Assembly (NCBI GenBank): GCA_963790775.1
Contig: CAWBPR010000020.1
Span: 3,809 to 67,808, forward strand
Direction: 5' to 3'
DNA from: JASJBU01 sp963790775
Lineage (GTDB): Bacteria > Pseudomonadota > Gammaproteobacteria > Chromatiales > Chromatiaceae
Length of the DNA: 64,000 nucleotides
Each line of letters begins with the position of its first letter. Positions within the stretch are counted from its first letter, which is position 1. This document shows, one piece after another, positions 1-8,398 of the stretch. The notes under the pieces are model-generated. The model was not told the DNA's origin, did no database searches, and saw nothing but the letters and a program-made list of their open reading frames with translations. A program made the translations under genes and the position numbers.

Positions 1-218
1 TGACACTTGGGGCAGTGGCGGTTGCGACAGGAGTTATAGGCGATCTGGTCATGCCCACAGGCACGACAGTGCAACACATGACCACCGAGTGATGCGCTAC
101 GGCAGCGTTCGATGGCCGACATGGCCTTGTATTGGCCGACGCTGATGTGCCCGTGATGCTGTTCGCGCCAGACCTGTCCCCGGGCGCGGAGGATATCCGC
201 GACCTCAAGGCGGGCCAT
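1..218 (-). CDS. IS91-family transposase, N-terminal part (runs off left edge)
   Basis: Reading leftward from an ATG at 218 the frame is open to the window edge (72 codons). The protein starts MARLEVADILRARG and contains a zinc ribbon with CRACGHDQIAYNSCRNRHCPKC, the cysteine pattern typical of the N-terminus of IS91-type (HUH, rolling-circle) transposases. It starts 8 bp after the stop of a tyrosine recombinase gene, the usual integrase-then-transposase order of this element type. The catalytic HUH and Tyr residues lie outside the window, so whether the gene is intact cannot be judged. Confidence 0.8.
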   Translation of the reverse strand, partial: MARLEVADILRARGQVWREQHHGHISVGQYKAMSAIERCRSASLGGHVLHCRACGHDQIAYNSCRNRHCPKC

Positions 219-225
219 GGCGCGC

Positions 226-1110
226 CTACTGTGTGGTCGGGTTCAGCGTGTCCAGTGGACTGGTCACTTCCTGCAGGACGCTGTTGGCCACCTGCGTGTA
301 GCGCGTTGTCGTCTCGATCTTGCTGTGTCCGAGCAGTGTCTGGATGATCCGGATATCGACCTTGTCTTCCAGCAGGTGCGTGGCATAGGAATGCCGTAGT
401 GAGTGCATGCTGTACTTCGGGTCCAGTTCCGCGGCGGCCGCTGCGGTCTTGAAAACACGGCTCACCTGCCGGGTGGACAAGGGATTCACCGGATCCCTGC
501 TCGGGAAACAGCCAGCCGTTGTCCAACACCAGGCTCCGCTGCTTGCCCTCACGCCACCAGTGGCGCAGCGTGTCCAATAGCACCGGTGAGAGTTGTGCAT
601 GCCGGTCCTTCTTGCCCTTGCCTTGTTCAACCCGCAGGACCATACGCTGACTGTCTATGTCACCGACCTTGAGATTCACCACTTCGCTGACCCGGAGGCC
701 CGCCCCATAGGCGATCGAGAAGGCGGCTTTGTACTTGAGGCTGGTTGTTGCCTCCAGCAGGCGACGGACCTCATCCCGGCTGAGCACCTTGGGCAACCGC
801 TGAGGTGCCGGCTGGGTACGTAGCTTCCTGACGACCTCGGGCCGATCGAGTGTCGTCTGAAAGAAGAACTTCAGCGCCGGGAGGCAGGCATTGTAGGAGG
901 TGGGCGATACGCCATTGTCCGTCAGGTGCAGCAGGTACTGGCGCAGCTCTTCCGCCGAGGCCTGGTCCGGCGAGCGCCGCAGATAGGCCGCGAAGTCTCT
1001 GACGTATCGAATGTAGTTGCGTTGTGTCGAGGGTGAGAGTCTCGGAGTATGCCTTGAACACAGGCTGACAGCCAGTTCTTGGCGGTGGTCGGCGGCGGAT
1101 GTTGATCATG
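226..1110 (-). pseudogene. Tyrosine recombinase/integrase of the IS91-type module, frameshifted
   Basis: The phage-integrase fold is readable but split over two frames. Upstream, about 1110 to 499, it reads SPSTQRNYIRYVRDFAAYL (SAM-like core-binding domain), then AYGAGLRVSEVVNLKVGDID (catalytic Arg) and LVLDNGWLFPEQ. Near 496-498 (a CCC run on the plus strand) one extra base moves the frame to DPVNPLSTRQVSRVFK, then HSLRHSYATHLL and LLGHSKIETTTRYTQV, which carry the HxxR box and catalytic Tyr. No ATG is in frame at the 5' end; a TGA lies just upstream near 1110, so the start may be damaged too. The stop is at 226, next to the transposase start. Family knowledge: such integrases accompany IS91-like transposases. 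Confidence 0.7.
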
Positions 1111-1156
1111 CCGGTGGAAAAAGGTCGTAGCATCGGCCGGCAGGCAAAAGCGATGC

Positions 1157-1296
1157 TTACCGCCGCGTTGATGGCGGTGGCACCGGGTCAGCCGATACCG
1201 CCTGCTTGTCCAGATGGCTAAGTATCTTGTCGATTATCGCTGGATCTTCGATAGGCGATGATATTCTCCGCACCGCCACATTTGGGACAGGTTTCA
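1157..1296 (-). pseudogene. Degenerate C-terminal tail of a second IS91-type transposase
   Basis: The minus strand reads TCPKCGGAENIIA in one frame (near 1296-1255), then EDPAIIDKILSHLD followed by VPPPSTRR and a TAA at 1157-1159 in another. This combination of a CPKCGG knuckle and an IEDPxxIxKILxHLD tail is the end of IS91-type transposases. A frameshift separates the two parts and no upstream catalytic portion is visible. It lies directly upstream of the integrase remnant, so the region holds pieces of two element copies or of one rearranged element. Confidence 0.55.
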
Positions 1297-1618
1297 ATAC
1301 CTCACAATCCGTAAAATCCAAGCAAACAGTTTCGCCAGAACTTCCTCCTCGCTCGTTTTCTATTTCATTTTTGATGAGCTACGAGCAGGAGAACGCGGAG
1401 TGATGAGATATATGAAAGAGTTGCTTGGAAACCATCGCCAAAATGATATCTAGAGTCACTGACCGCTCCATGCCGATGCCGCTGAAAAAATCAGATTTCA
1501 TATTGGCAGCTTTGAGCACACAACAGCCACTCGAACCATACACTCTCAGGCCAATGTAAAATAGATCTGCTCGATACTGATTGCAGCCGGTAAAGCATAC
1601 AGCCACTTCATAGTGACT
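1297..1618. other. Gap with no recognised gene
   Basis: Short open frames occur on both strands (for example 1379-1606 minus), but none has a convincing ribosome binding site or recognisable domain. It probably marks the junction between the mobile-element debris and the resident chromosome. Confidence 0.4.
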
Positions 1619-2176
1619 TTATGGATTACGCGGCGCCATTTTTTGGGAACCTGCGCTCAGATCGATTTCACCGCTTTCTCGAAAGGGCAGGTTGATAAAG
1701 CTGCCCGGTGTACTGAGGTTGCCGCTGATCTGATATTGAAAGGGTTTGCCTTCCAGTTCCTGCAGCGACTGGATCTGACGTATCACACCGAAAATGGTGC
1801 TGCTCACTTTCACCTCGAGCAGGGCTTCGCCATAGGCGGTTGCGGTTACTTGCTGGTTGCTGACTCCGGAGGCAAAGTCTTTACCATTCAGTTCGAGATC
1901 AAAACTCACGCCATCGATAGACAGCGGTTTCTGAGAGCGATTCTGAATGCGTAATTTGATGAGATATCTTTGCTCCATGAGGGTCGACTCCAACGGCGTC
2001 ATGCTGGTGACCGTGACCTTCACGCGTTGCTCCTGTTGGCCGAGCGTAGCGCAGGCGGAGAGGCCGCTGAGGAACAGCAGCAGCATCAGCAGCTGCAGAC
2101 ACTTGAAACCTCTCAATCCGCAAGATGCCTGAGGGTCCTTCGAATAGCGCTTGCAGTCGTTCGTCATTAATCTCAT
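1619..2176 (-). CDS. LEA type 2 / WHy-domain lipoprotein
   Basis: A 185-residue frame with a hydrophobic stretch (QLLMLLLFLSGLSAC) ending in the lipobox LSAC at Cys42, so it is predicted to be a lipidated periplasmic protein. After the signal it shows VKVTVTSMTPLESTLMEQRY and LKIRIQNRSQKPLSIDGVS-like beta-sandwich sequence with conserved Asn/Gly, the pattern of late-embryogenesis-abundant type 2 (WHy) proteins. The peptide before the hydrophobic core is long (about 27 residues); a TTG at residue 21 or a later start may be the true one. Function is unknown beyond a proposed stress or envelope role. Confidence 0.7.
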   Translation of the reverse strand: MRLMTNDCKRYSKDPQASCGLRGFKCLQLLMLLLFLSGLSACATLGQQEQRVKVTVTSMTPLESTLMEQRYLIKLRIQNRSQKPLSIDGVSFDLELNGKDFASGVSNQQVTATAYGEALLEVKVSSTIFGVIRQIQSLQELEGKPFQYQISGNLSTPGSFINLPFRESGEIDLSAGSQKMAPRNP

Positions 2177-2191
2177 AACAGGCTCTCTGAG

Positions 2192-2395
2192 TTATTTAGC
2201 GGTTTTCCGAGGCAGTTCCTTGGGTTTGCGTAAGCTGGCAAACAGGAGTGTGAGTAAGCCCAGGAGGATTTCATCCACGAACGGGAGTATGTCCGGAATC
2301 AAAAGATCTATCACGAATAGCGTCGCAGACAGCAGGAACAACTGGCGAAATCTCAGCTTTTCGGCAAACTTCAGAATCGTGGATGTGGGGAACAA
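2192..2395 (-). CDS. Small membrane protein (DUF6116-like)
   Basis: A 67-residue protein, MFPTSTILKFAEKLRFRQLFLL, followed by two hydrophobic segments (about residues 18-33 and 40-55) separated by PDILPFVDE, and a basic tail RKPKELPRKTAK. Length and the LFxxDLxIPDxxPFxDE motif match the small DUF6116 family as I remember it; this was not checked against a database. It ends 15 bp before the start of the lipoprotein gene in the same direction, suggesting co-transcription. Confidence 0.6.
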   Translation of the reverse strand: MFPTSTILKFAEKLRFRQLFLLSATLFVIDLLIPDILPFVDEILLGLLTLLFASLRKPKELPRKTAK

Positions 2396-2492
2396 TCTGG
2401 GCGTGCTCCAGGGTTTACTGTTAAGCCGTTGACGAGCAGATGGATTCTTACGAATCCATCTGCAGAATTAACCAAGGTTATCCAGAAGCGCG

Positions 2493-2888
2493 CTACTCTA
2501 CAATCTCGATGGTGAAATTCGGTGCGTCCTGAAGATGCCGTTTCACCGCACACAGCCCCATGGCGCGGATGATGCCGTCACGATACTTTTCCGGGAAGCC
2601 CTCCGGCAGTTCCAGTTGCAGCTTCATTTCAGTGAAGAGCTTCTTTGCTTCATCCCGTTCACAGACCATGCTCAGTCCTATACCCTCGGTAGACAGGTTT
2701 CTCGACTGGCAGAAATTCCAGGCAAAGATACCGGCGCAGGTCGCGATTGAGGCAAGGAACAGGTCGAATGGTTCGGGGGCGGATGCCGTGCCCCCATATT
2801 TTTCAGACTGATCGGTATGGATGGTGAAATTCCCGATCTTGGCGTCGATGCGTTTGCCGCCGGGAAAGTTGATCTCTACTTTTTCCAT
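2493..2888 (-). CDS. OsmC/Ohr-family protein
   Basis: A 131-residue protein starting MEKVEINFPGGKRIDAKIG at an ATG with an AGGA ribosome binding site 8 bp upstream; a longer frame exists but lacks a site. It carries the OsmC signature SAPEPFDLFLASIATCAGI with the first redox cysteine and MGLCAVKRHLQ with the second. Family members reduce organic hydroperoxides or move acyl groups using the two cysteines. It follows the dihydrolipoyl dehydrogenase gene by 4 bp. For Ohr/OsmC enzymes the known electron donor is the lipoyl/Lpd system, so the pairing suggests a dedicated reductase; that link is inference. Confidence 0.85.
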   Translation of the reverse strand: MEKVEINFPGGKRIDAKIGNFTIHTDQSEKYGGTASAPEPFDLFLASIATCAGIFAWNFCQSRNLSTEGIGLSMVCERDEAKKLFTEMKLQLELPEGFPEKYRDGIIRAMGLCAVKRHLQDAPNFTIEIVE

Positions 2889-2892
2889 GTTT

Positions 2893-4308
2893 TCAATCCT
2901 GGCTGAGCGTGTGGAGTTCATTGATCGGGCCTTCGTTCTTGGCGTCAACCTGGGCATAGAGGTTGTTCAGCGCTGCCTGCAGCGCCTCTTCGATGACCGG
3001 ATGGTAAAAGGGCATGCGGATCGAATCGCCCGCAGTCATGCCTTGCGTAATCGCCCAGTTCAGCAGATGCGCGAGGTTTTCACCCCGGGTCGTGACCATC
3101 TCGGCGCCGAGGATGCGGCCACTGGCTTTTTCGGCGTAGACGCGAATGATGCCCCGGTTCTGACCCATGATCATGGCGCGCCCCACCGGGGCCAGTTTGA
3201 CCTCGCCGATCACCGTGGTCTCCTGGTTCAGCTCCTTATAGGTTGCGCCCACCATACAGATGTTGGGATCGCAGAAGTTGATGGACAAGGGCACCTTGCG
3301 TCTGAAGGCGGTTAGCTGCTCGCTGGCCGCATTATGTCCGGCAATTTTTCCTTCATCCCCGGCTTCATGCAGGATCGGGCGTTCGCCGTTGATGTCCCCG
3401 GCCAGAAAGATATGTGAATCGCCGCACTGCATGGTGTTGCGGTTGTAGTCCGGGATGCCTCGGTCATTCAGTGGGATGCCCGCATGCTCAAGCGCGAGTC
3501 CCTCCACATTGGGCGTGCGTCCGATCGAGCAGAGTACTTTGTCTACGATTACGGAAGACTCTCCGGCGCTTACCTTCAGCTGATTCCCCTCTTCAGTGAT
3601 CTCAACAGGGTTGCCCAGATAGATGTCGAAATCCTTGCGCATGATTTCCAAGGCCATTTTACTGACCTCCGGATCGGTTGTGCCGCCAATGGTTTGCGCT
3701 GCATCGAAGCCGGTTACCTTGATGTCAAGCCGGCTCAGTGATTGTCCCAGTTCGAGTCCGATTACCCCCAGCCCGATGACCGCCACCGACTCAGGCAGGT
3801 CCTCCAACTCGAAAAAGCTGTCGGTCGTCAGCACCCTTTCCCCAAACTTCTTCCAGGCCTCAGGCACTACCGGTCGGGAGCCGGTGGCAATGATGATCTT
3901 GTCGGCGATAATGCGGTCGCCATTGTCCAGCTCCAGGGTATGGGGATCGACGAACCTGGCGTAGGCCTCGATGAACTTTTCACCCATGTTGTCGGTGCTG
4001 TTGGACAGCACCCGGTCGACGAAATTGTCCCGCAGGTCCTGTACGTGCTCCATCGCTTCAGGATGATCGATGCTCATCTCCTGATGTCCGTCTACACCAT
4101 AGCGTCCCAGGTGAGTGCGGCGATGATAGTCCTCTGCGACCTGGATCAGGGCCTTTGACGGCATGCAGCCCACCCTGGCGCAGGTAGTGCCTGGTTCGCC
4201 TCCGTTGATAAGTACAAAGCTCTTGCCGGAGCGTCCGACTCGTCCGGTTGCATTAAGTCCGGCTGTGCCGGAACCGAGGATGGCAACGTCGACTGTTTTC
4301 TCTGTCAC
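2893..4308 (-). CDS. lpd: Dihydrolipoyl dehydrogenase-type flavoprotein disulfide reductase
   Basis: 471 residues from a GTG at 4308 preceded by AGGAG 7 bp upstream; a longer frame begins at a TTG at 4344 without such a site. Domain order: FAD-binding DVAILGSGTAGLNA at the N-terminus, redox-active disulfide TTCARVGCMPSK (C-x4-C), NAD-binding VIGLGVIGLELGQ mid-protein, FLAGD FAD contact, and a C-terminal dimerisation domain with FYHPVIEEAL supplying the His-Glu catalytic pair. The CARVGC form differs from the CLNVGC of pyruvate-dehydrogenase E3, so this may be a specialised paralogue. No acyltransferase or lipoyl gene is adjacent; the only partner is the OsmC-type gene. Confidence 0.88.
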   Translation of the reverse strand: MTEKTVDVAILGSGTAGLNATGRVGRSGKSFVLINGGEPGTTCARVGCMPSKALIQVAEDYHRRTHLGRYGVDGHQEMSIDHPEAMEHVQDLRDNFVDRVLSNSTDNMGEKFIEAYARFVDPHTLELDNGDRIIADKIIIATGSRPVVPEAWKKFGERVLTTDSFFELEDLPESVAVIGLGVIGLELGQSLSRLDIKVTGFDAAQTIGGTTDPEVSKMALEIMRKDFDIYLGNPVEITEEGNQLKVSAGESSVIVDKVLCSIGRTPNVEGLALEHAGIPLNDRGIPDYNRNTMQCGDSHIFLAGDINGERPILHEAGDEGKIAGHNAASEQLTAFRRKVPLSINFCDPNICMVGATYKELNQETTVIGEVKLAPVGRAMIMGQNRGIIRVYAEKASGRILGAEMVTTRGENLAHLLNWAITQGMTAGDSIRMPFYHPVIEEALQAALNNLYAQVDAKNEGPINELHTLSQD

Positions 4309-4482
4309 GGGGAAACTCCTGGAGGAAATGGGTGATAAGCGCAAAGCTCTACAGTGATTCTACTATTCAATCCGCCCATTTTAGCCTGTCCGATCTTGCG
4401 GTTTCTACTGATATAGTGATGAAGCTGGCCTAAGAGTAAAGAGTGAGGTAAGGTCTCGGCCACAATAATCTGAGGAGTGATA

Positions 4483-4968
4483 ATGATGAAAATACTATTA
4501 CCTTTTTTACTGCTGCCTTCGCTTGTTTTGGCGCAGGAAGCTCCGGAAGGTCAGACGCCGGAGCCGCCAAACTTCGATCAGTTCAAGCAGACCATGTTGC
4601 CGGTCATCGAAAAAAGTCTGCCGACAATGAAGGAGACACGGGAGTGTGTCAGTCAGGCGGATTCCAAGGAAGCGGTCGAAAAATGCATGAATGCGATGGC
4701 TGAGAAGGCGCAGGAGATTCAAAAAGAGTTCGGCGGTGAGGGAAAGGCCGTGACCAGCAAGGTGCCGGAGGATTTCAAGTGGGATCCTGAGACCAAAAAA
4801 GCGATGCTGGCTGAGATGGATCGTTCTCTCAAACAGAATACCGCAGTGAAGGAATGCCTGAGCAAGAGCAACACCCGTGAGGAAATGGGGGGCTGTATGC
4901 GTGCCAAACTGCCGCCGCCCAGAAAGATGCCGCGGGATACGCCTCCACCCAAAATCAGTCCTGAATGA
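4483..4968 (+). CDS. Small secreted charged protein, function unknown
   Basis: About 161 residues. The start is one of two ATGs (4483 or 4486) after a GAGGAG site at 4472-4477. A signal peptide (KILLPFLLLPSLVLA) is followed by QEAPEGQTPEPPNFDQF. The mature part has four cysteines in two similar segments, TRECVSQADSKEAVEKCMN and VKECLSKSNTREEMGGCMR, each C-x11-C, suggesting an internal repeat with paired disulfides in the periplasm. The tail is rich in Pro, Lys and Arg. I do not recognise a family. Confidence 0.7.
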   Translation: MMKILLPFLLLPSLVLAQEAPEGQTPEPPNFDQFKQTMLPVIEKSLPTMKETRECVSQADSKEAVEKCMNAMAEKAQEIQKEFGGEGKAVTSKVPEDFKWDPETKKAMLAEMDRSLKQNTAVKECLSKSNTREEMGGCMRAKLPPPRKMPRDTPPPKISPE

Positions 4969-5161
4969 CCCGGCATGGGTGCTTAGGTCCATGACGTTGC
5001 ACCAAAGGAGCACCCAAAATGCGCTCATGCGGCTGGCCTACAGAAATGTAGGCCAGGCGCGGGAACAGATTCGTACGCTTTACCCTGCTTTACAAGTTCT
5101 GCCATTACCGGTGTGTTGAGTATTTCCCGGGCGCAGTGAGCGGTCCCCGAACACAAAAAAA

Positions 5162-5470
5162 TTACTGGTTTCGGATAACAGTATTCCTCAAGCGGGTTGG
5201 GCGGAATCTAAAACCCTGGATCATCTCAGGCGCGTCATCGACCCTGGTTGAATCAGCCGGGGAGGCAGGCGTCGCAGGGGGACTTTGCCGCTGGAAAACA
5301 GGAATGTGAACTGGTGGCGGAAGGATGGCCGGGCCAGGGGGAGGTCTGACGAAGCGGTGGGAGTTTCCCCGATACAGGTTGTCATTGCCAAAGGAGAGAC
5401 AGAAAAAAGCCCCTGCCTGTGTGGAACAGGCAAGCAGCATGATTGAGATCAACCTTCTCAGCAAAGCAGC
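5162..5470 (-). CDS. Possible secreted Pro-rich protein
   Basis: Open on the minus strand as part of a longer frame (5162-5554). The segment from about 5470 reads like a signal peptide (LISIMLLACSTQAGAFF) followed by a Pro-rich mature region (RPPPGPAILPPP, QRQSPPATPASPA) ending EMIQGFRFRPTRL. Codon third positions look coding-like. The start is unclear: a TTG sits against GAGAAGG and an ATG lies 12 bp further on. No domain recognised. It is divergent from the copper receptor gene. A chance reading frame is quite possible. Confidence 0.35.
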   Translation of the reverse strand, partial: AALLRRLISIMLLACSTQAGAFFCLSFGNDNLYRGNSHRFVRPPPGPAILPPPVHIPVFQRQSPPATPASPADSTRVDDAPEMIQGFRFRPTRLRNTVIRNQ

Positions 5471-5554
5471 ACTCTCTGTGGTCGGCTTCAGTTCCACGGC
5501 AATGATTACTGCATCGTGAAGGCAGAACACTGGTTGAAGTTGGTTTAGCGGCAA

Positions 5555-5853
5555 AACACCGCACCGGCAAATAGTTTACTTCCCGCAGAAGTATGGCATG
5601 TCAGCCCGGTTCCGTCATGAATCTCTATCTTGGCGCGGATTCATCAGATCGACGCTTCCTGAAGGTGAATATTCACGCCCGAAAGTGTGGCATATGACGC
5701 ATTGGTGTGTGAAATGCCCTGTTTCCTCGTTTCAGATGCCTGCCTGAAAAATAAAAATATTTCATATAAACAATAGATTATGTTTCTGGCATTGCATTTG
5801 CACTATTTAATTCGATTGGGCAATCAGCGTATCCAAAGAGTGGTGGATTCATG
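5555..5853. other. AT-rich leader/intergenic region before the copper receptor
   Basis: No supported gene. The part from about 5740 to 5800 is AT-rich (AAAAATATTTCATATAAAC) and probably carries the promoter of the receptor gene. I could not find a convincing Fur, CueR or cobalamin-riboswitch signature. A short frame at 5780-6010 overlaps the receptor start and is not supported. Confidence 0.4.
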
Positions 5854-5886
5854 GGAACCAAGGGAGATCCCGGTTCCTGATTTTTT
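5854..5886 (+). terminator. Terminator-like hairpin in the leader of the copper receptor
   Basis: GGAACC (5854-5859) pairs with GGTTCC (5872-5877), with an inner GGG/CCC stem, followed by a T6 run at 5881-5886. This has the shape of an intrinsic terminator, yet it lies only 60 bp upstream of the receptor start codon in the same direction. It may end an upstream transcript or act as a transcription attenuator. Confidence 0.55.
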
Positions 5887-5945
5887 GCGCATACAAAATC
5901 ACTGTGTTTTGAACATAACTAAGAAATTTTTTGAGGTAGGAAGTA

Positions 5946-7976
5946 ATGAAGTTAACAACCTTGACCATCGCCATAAGCACTATTCTGGCGCTACAACCCG
6001 TTTGGGCTGAAGAAGAGACAGAACTCTCCACGATCACAGTTGAGGGCACCAAGCTCAGCGATGTGAGTGGCGAGGAGGTGAAATCCGCCGATCTCGCGGA
6101 GGCGCTGACAAAAAAGGTCCCGAGCATCTCCATCGTGCGCCGCAGCGGTATCGCCAACGATATCATCCTGCGCGGCCAGAAAAAGGACAACATCAATATC
6201 CTGATCGATGACGCCAAGGTGCATGGCGCCTGCCCGAACCGTATGGACCCTCCCACCTCCCATGTGTTGACCAACAATATCGAAGGTATAGAGATCACGG
6301 AAGGCCCCTATGACGTGGAGAACTTCGGCACCCTGAGCGGCGCGGTAAAGATCACCACCAAAGAGCCGGAAAAGGGCTTTGGTGGCGAAGTCAGTCTGAA
6401 CGTGGGCAGTTGGGGCTACAGAAAAGGCGCCCTCAGTATGAGCGGTGGGACAGATAAGTTCAGGGCCCTGGTCAGCGTCTCGGGGGAGACCAGCGAGCAG
6501 TATGAAGATGGTGATGGGAATAATTTCGCGGAGCAGATAGACAACTATGTAGGCGATAATCCTGCTTTACAAGGTGTTAAGTACAAAGATGAATACAGGG
6601 ATATGGATGCCTACGACAAACGGACCTTCATGGGCAAGGTCTCTGTGGATATTACCGAGGATCAGGAGCTTGCGCTGAGCTATACAGCCAACAGAAGTGA
6701 TGACGTGCTCTATCCGAATACGCCAATGGACGCGCTGTATGATGATTCGGATATCATGACTCTCAACTACTCGATCAAGAACCTGAGTGAGTATTCGAAG
6801 CAGGTCGACCTTCAATATTATCTCTCCAAAGTCGAGCATCCAATGTCTACCTTCTATCGGGTCTCGTCGGGTGCCGATTCTGTTAACGAAAGAATCAGCA
6901 TGCTGACCACCCGCACAGAAGGAGTGAAAATGAAGAATGTTGTTGGCCTGAGTGAGTCCTCAGACCTCACACTTGGCGTTGACTTCAGCAAGAGAAACTG
7001 GGATGGCGCTTATGAGGTCAAGGGTCCGCCAATGATGACGGCGTTGACGGGGAATAAGAGCATCGACGATGTCGATACCAAGAACAGTGCGCTCTTTGCC
7101 GAGCTTGAACAGGACTATGACAATTTCAACCTGCGGGTTGGCGCACGCTACGATGATACAACCATCGAACCCGCTGGTACGCTCGATCAGCCATCGAATG
7201 ATTATAAGTCACTCGGCGGCTTTGTGTTTGGTACATATCAGCTTAACAACAGTACCAAGCTGTTTGGTGGCGTAGGCCGGGCATCCAGGGTGCCTGATGC
7301 CAGAGAGCTCTACTTCAACAATATGATGGGTGTCGAGTTGGGTACGCCGACACTGGATCAAACAACCAATACGGAGATCGATTTTGGTGTTGAGAATAAG
7401 TTTCAGAGCCTGACGCTTAAAACAAAATTGTTTCACAGCTGGTTGACCGACTACATCTATTTCAACTCCAGCAATCCCACGAATAAGTTCGAGAATATCG
7501 ACGCCACGATCTATGGTCTGGAATTCAGTGGGTCCTACTTTGCAACCGATGATCTCTATCTAGACTTCGGCCTGGCCTACCAGAGAGGCAAGAAGGATGA
7601 ACCGCTCGCTAACCAGACCGACACGGATCTTGCGGAGATTCCGCCAATGAAGGTCAACCTGGCGCTCAACTACGATTACATGCCTAACAGTTCAGCCCGT
7701 GTGGAACTGGTCGCCGCCGATGATTGGGACGACTTCGATGCAGACAATGGAGAGCAGCAACTGGACAGCTACACGGTGGTCAATCTGAAAGTCAATCATG
7801 AATTGACCAAGAGCTTCGGAATCACAGCCGGCGTCGACAATGTCTTCGACAAGACCTACGCAGTCAGCAATACCTACAATGATCTGACATTGTTGACTGA
7901 TGGTACGACAGATGAAGTGATGTTGATGAATGAACCCGGTCGCTACTACTACCTGAACGGCACCTACAGGTTCTGA
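5946..7976 (+). CDS. TonB-dependent copper receptor (OprC/NosA-like)
   Basis: 676 residues: signal peptide (MKLTTLTIAISTILALQPVWA), plug domain (about 30-145, with LRGQKKDNINILIDD), then a 22-strand type barrel ending in aromatic YRF. It has ACPNRMDPPTSH with a C-x3-M pair (Cys96, Met100) and EHPM (His298, Met300). The C-x3-M plus H-x-M combination is the copper site described for Pseudomonas OprC, and the CPxRMDPPT string is typical of the TonB copper receptor family. Predicted role: copper uptake across the outer membrane with TonB energy. The next gene is unrelated, and no copper chaperone or nitrous-oxide reductase gene is nearby. The length is normal for the family. Confidence 0.85.
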   Translation: MKLTTLTIAISTILALQPVWAEEETELSTITVEGTKLSDVSGEEVKSADLAEALTKKVPSISIVRRSGIANDIILRGQKKDNINILIDDAKVHGACPNRMDPPTSHVLTNNIEGIEITEGPYDVENFGTLSGAVKITTKEPEKGFGGEVSLNVGSWGYRKGALSMSGGTDKFRALVSVSGETSEQYEDGDGNNFAEQIDNYVGDNPALQGVKYKDEYRDMDAYDKRTFMGKVSVDITEDQELALSYTANRSDDVLYPNTPMDALYDDSDIMTLNYSIKNLSEYSKQVDLQYYLSKVEHPMSTFYRVSSGADSVNERISMLTTRTEGVKMKNVVGLSESSDLTLGVDFSKRNWDGAYEVKGPPMMTALTGNKSIDDVDTKNSALFAELEQDYDNFNLRVGARYDDTTIEPAGTLDQPSNDYKSLGGFVFGTYQLNNSTKLFGGVGRASRVPDARELYFNNMMGVELGTPTLDQTTNTEIDFGVENKFQSLTLKTKLFHSWLTDYIYFNSSNPTNKFENIDATIYGLEFSGSYFATDDLYLDFGLAYQRGKKDEPLANQTDTDLAEIPPMKVNLALNYDYMPNSSARVELVAADDWDDFDADNGEQQLDSYTVVNLKVNHELTKSFGITAGVDNVFDKTYAVSNTYNDLTLLTDGTTDEVMLMNEPGRYYYLNGTYRF

Positions 7977-8013
7977 TGGCCGTGCCGCTGGCAATTAACT
8001 GCCAGCCAATAAA

Positions 8014-8043
8014 AACGGGCTCCATAAGATTATGGAGCCCGTT
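8014..8043. terminator. Intrinsic terminator between convergent genes
   Basis: Perfect 13-bp stem AACGGGCTCCATA / TATGGAGCCCGTT with a 4-nt loop. On the minus strand it is followed by a T-run (complement of AATAAAAA), so it best serves the DUF2934-type gene, and may stop the receptor transcript from the other side. Confidence 0.8.
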
Positions 8044-8116
8044 ACGCAATCGCTGCACACCCGAAGTTACCGGGAGTAAAGATAAAGGTATCCGGGGCTA
8101 TGTATTGCTTAATGTC

Positions 8117-8398
8117 TTATTTGCGGTTTTTCAGCATCTCATCCACGATTTGCTCGCACTCAAACCAATCCTGCTGATCATTGCCGGGTGCGAAGTTGCG
8201 CTCTTCGGCTCGGAAATAAGCCATGTTCTCGATCATCTTATACCGCTCACGAGGACTGACGACTGGTTTTTCGGCTTTCTTTTTTGCCGCTGCTTTCTTC
8301 TTCACCGCAGGGGCAGCCTTTTTCGCAACCGGAGCCTTTTTTACCGCAGGCGCTGGTTTTGCAGCGGCTGGTTTACTGACGGCAGCCTGCGTCGCCAC
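8117..8398 (-). CDS. Ala/Lys-rich protein with C-terminal DUF2934-type domain (frameshifted 5' end)
   Basis: From a GTG at 8398 the protein has about 50 residues of Ala-Lys-Pro repeats (KKAPVAKKAAPAVKKKAAA), resembling histone H1-like tails, then RERYKMIENMAYFRAEER and DWFECEQIVDEMLK, the helix pair of DUF2934. A better start lies upstream: GTG at 8480 preceded by GAGGAG opens the same kind of sequence (IKKTATAGTKVTKKKVAAKK) but changes frame near an A5 run at 8399-8403. The intact gene was probably about 120 residues. Likely a DNA- or polyanion-binding protein by composition; this is inference. Confidence 0.65.
   Translation of the reverse strand: MATQAAVSKPAAAKPAPAVKKAPVAKKAAPAVKKKAAAKKKAEKPVVSPRERYKMIENMAYFRAEERNFAPGNDQQDWFECEQIVDEMLKNRK

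Noticed and set aside
5555..5945. Cobalamin riboswitch or Fur box before the TonB receptor
   Set aside because: I looked for the B12 box and for GATAATGATAATCATTATC-like dyads and saw no match; the receptor is of the copper type.
5780..6010. Short plus-strand frame overlapping the receptor start
   Set aside because: No ribosome binding site, no domain, and it spans the hairpin and the receptor signal peptide in another frame.
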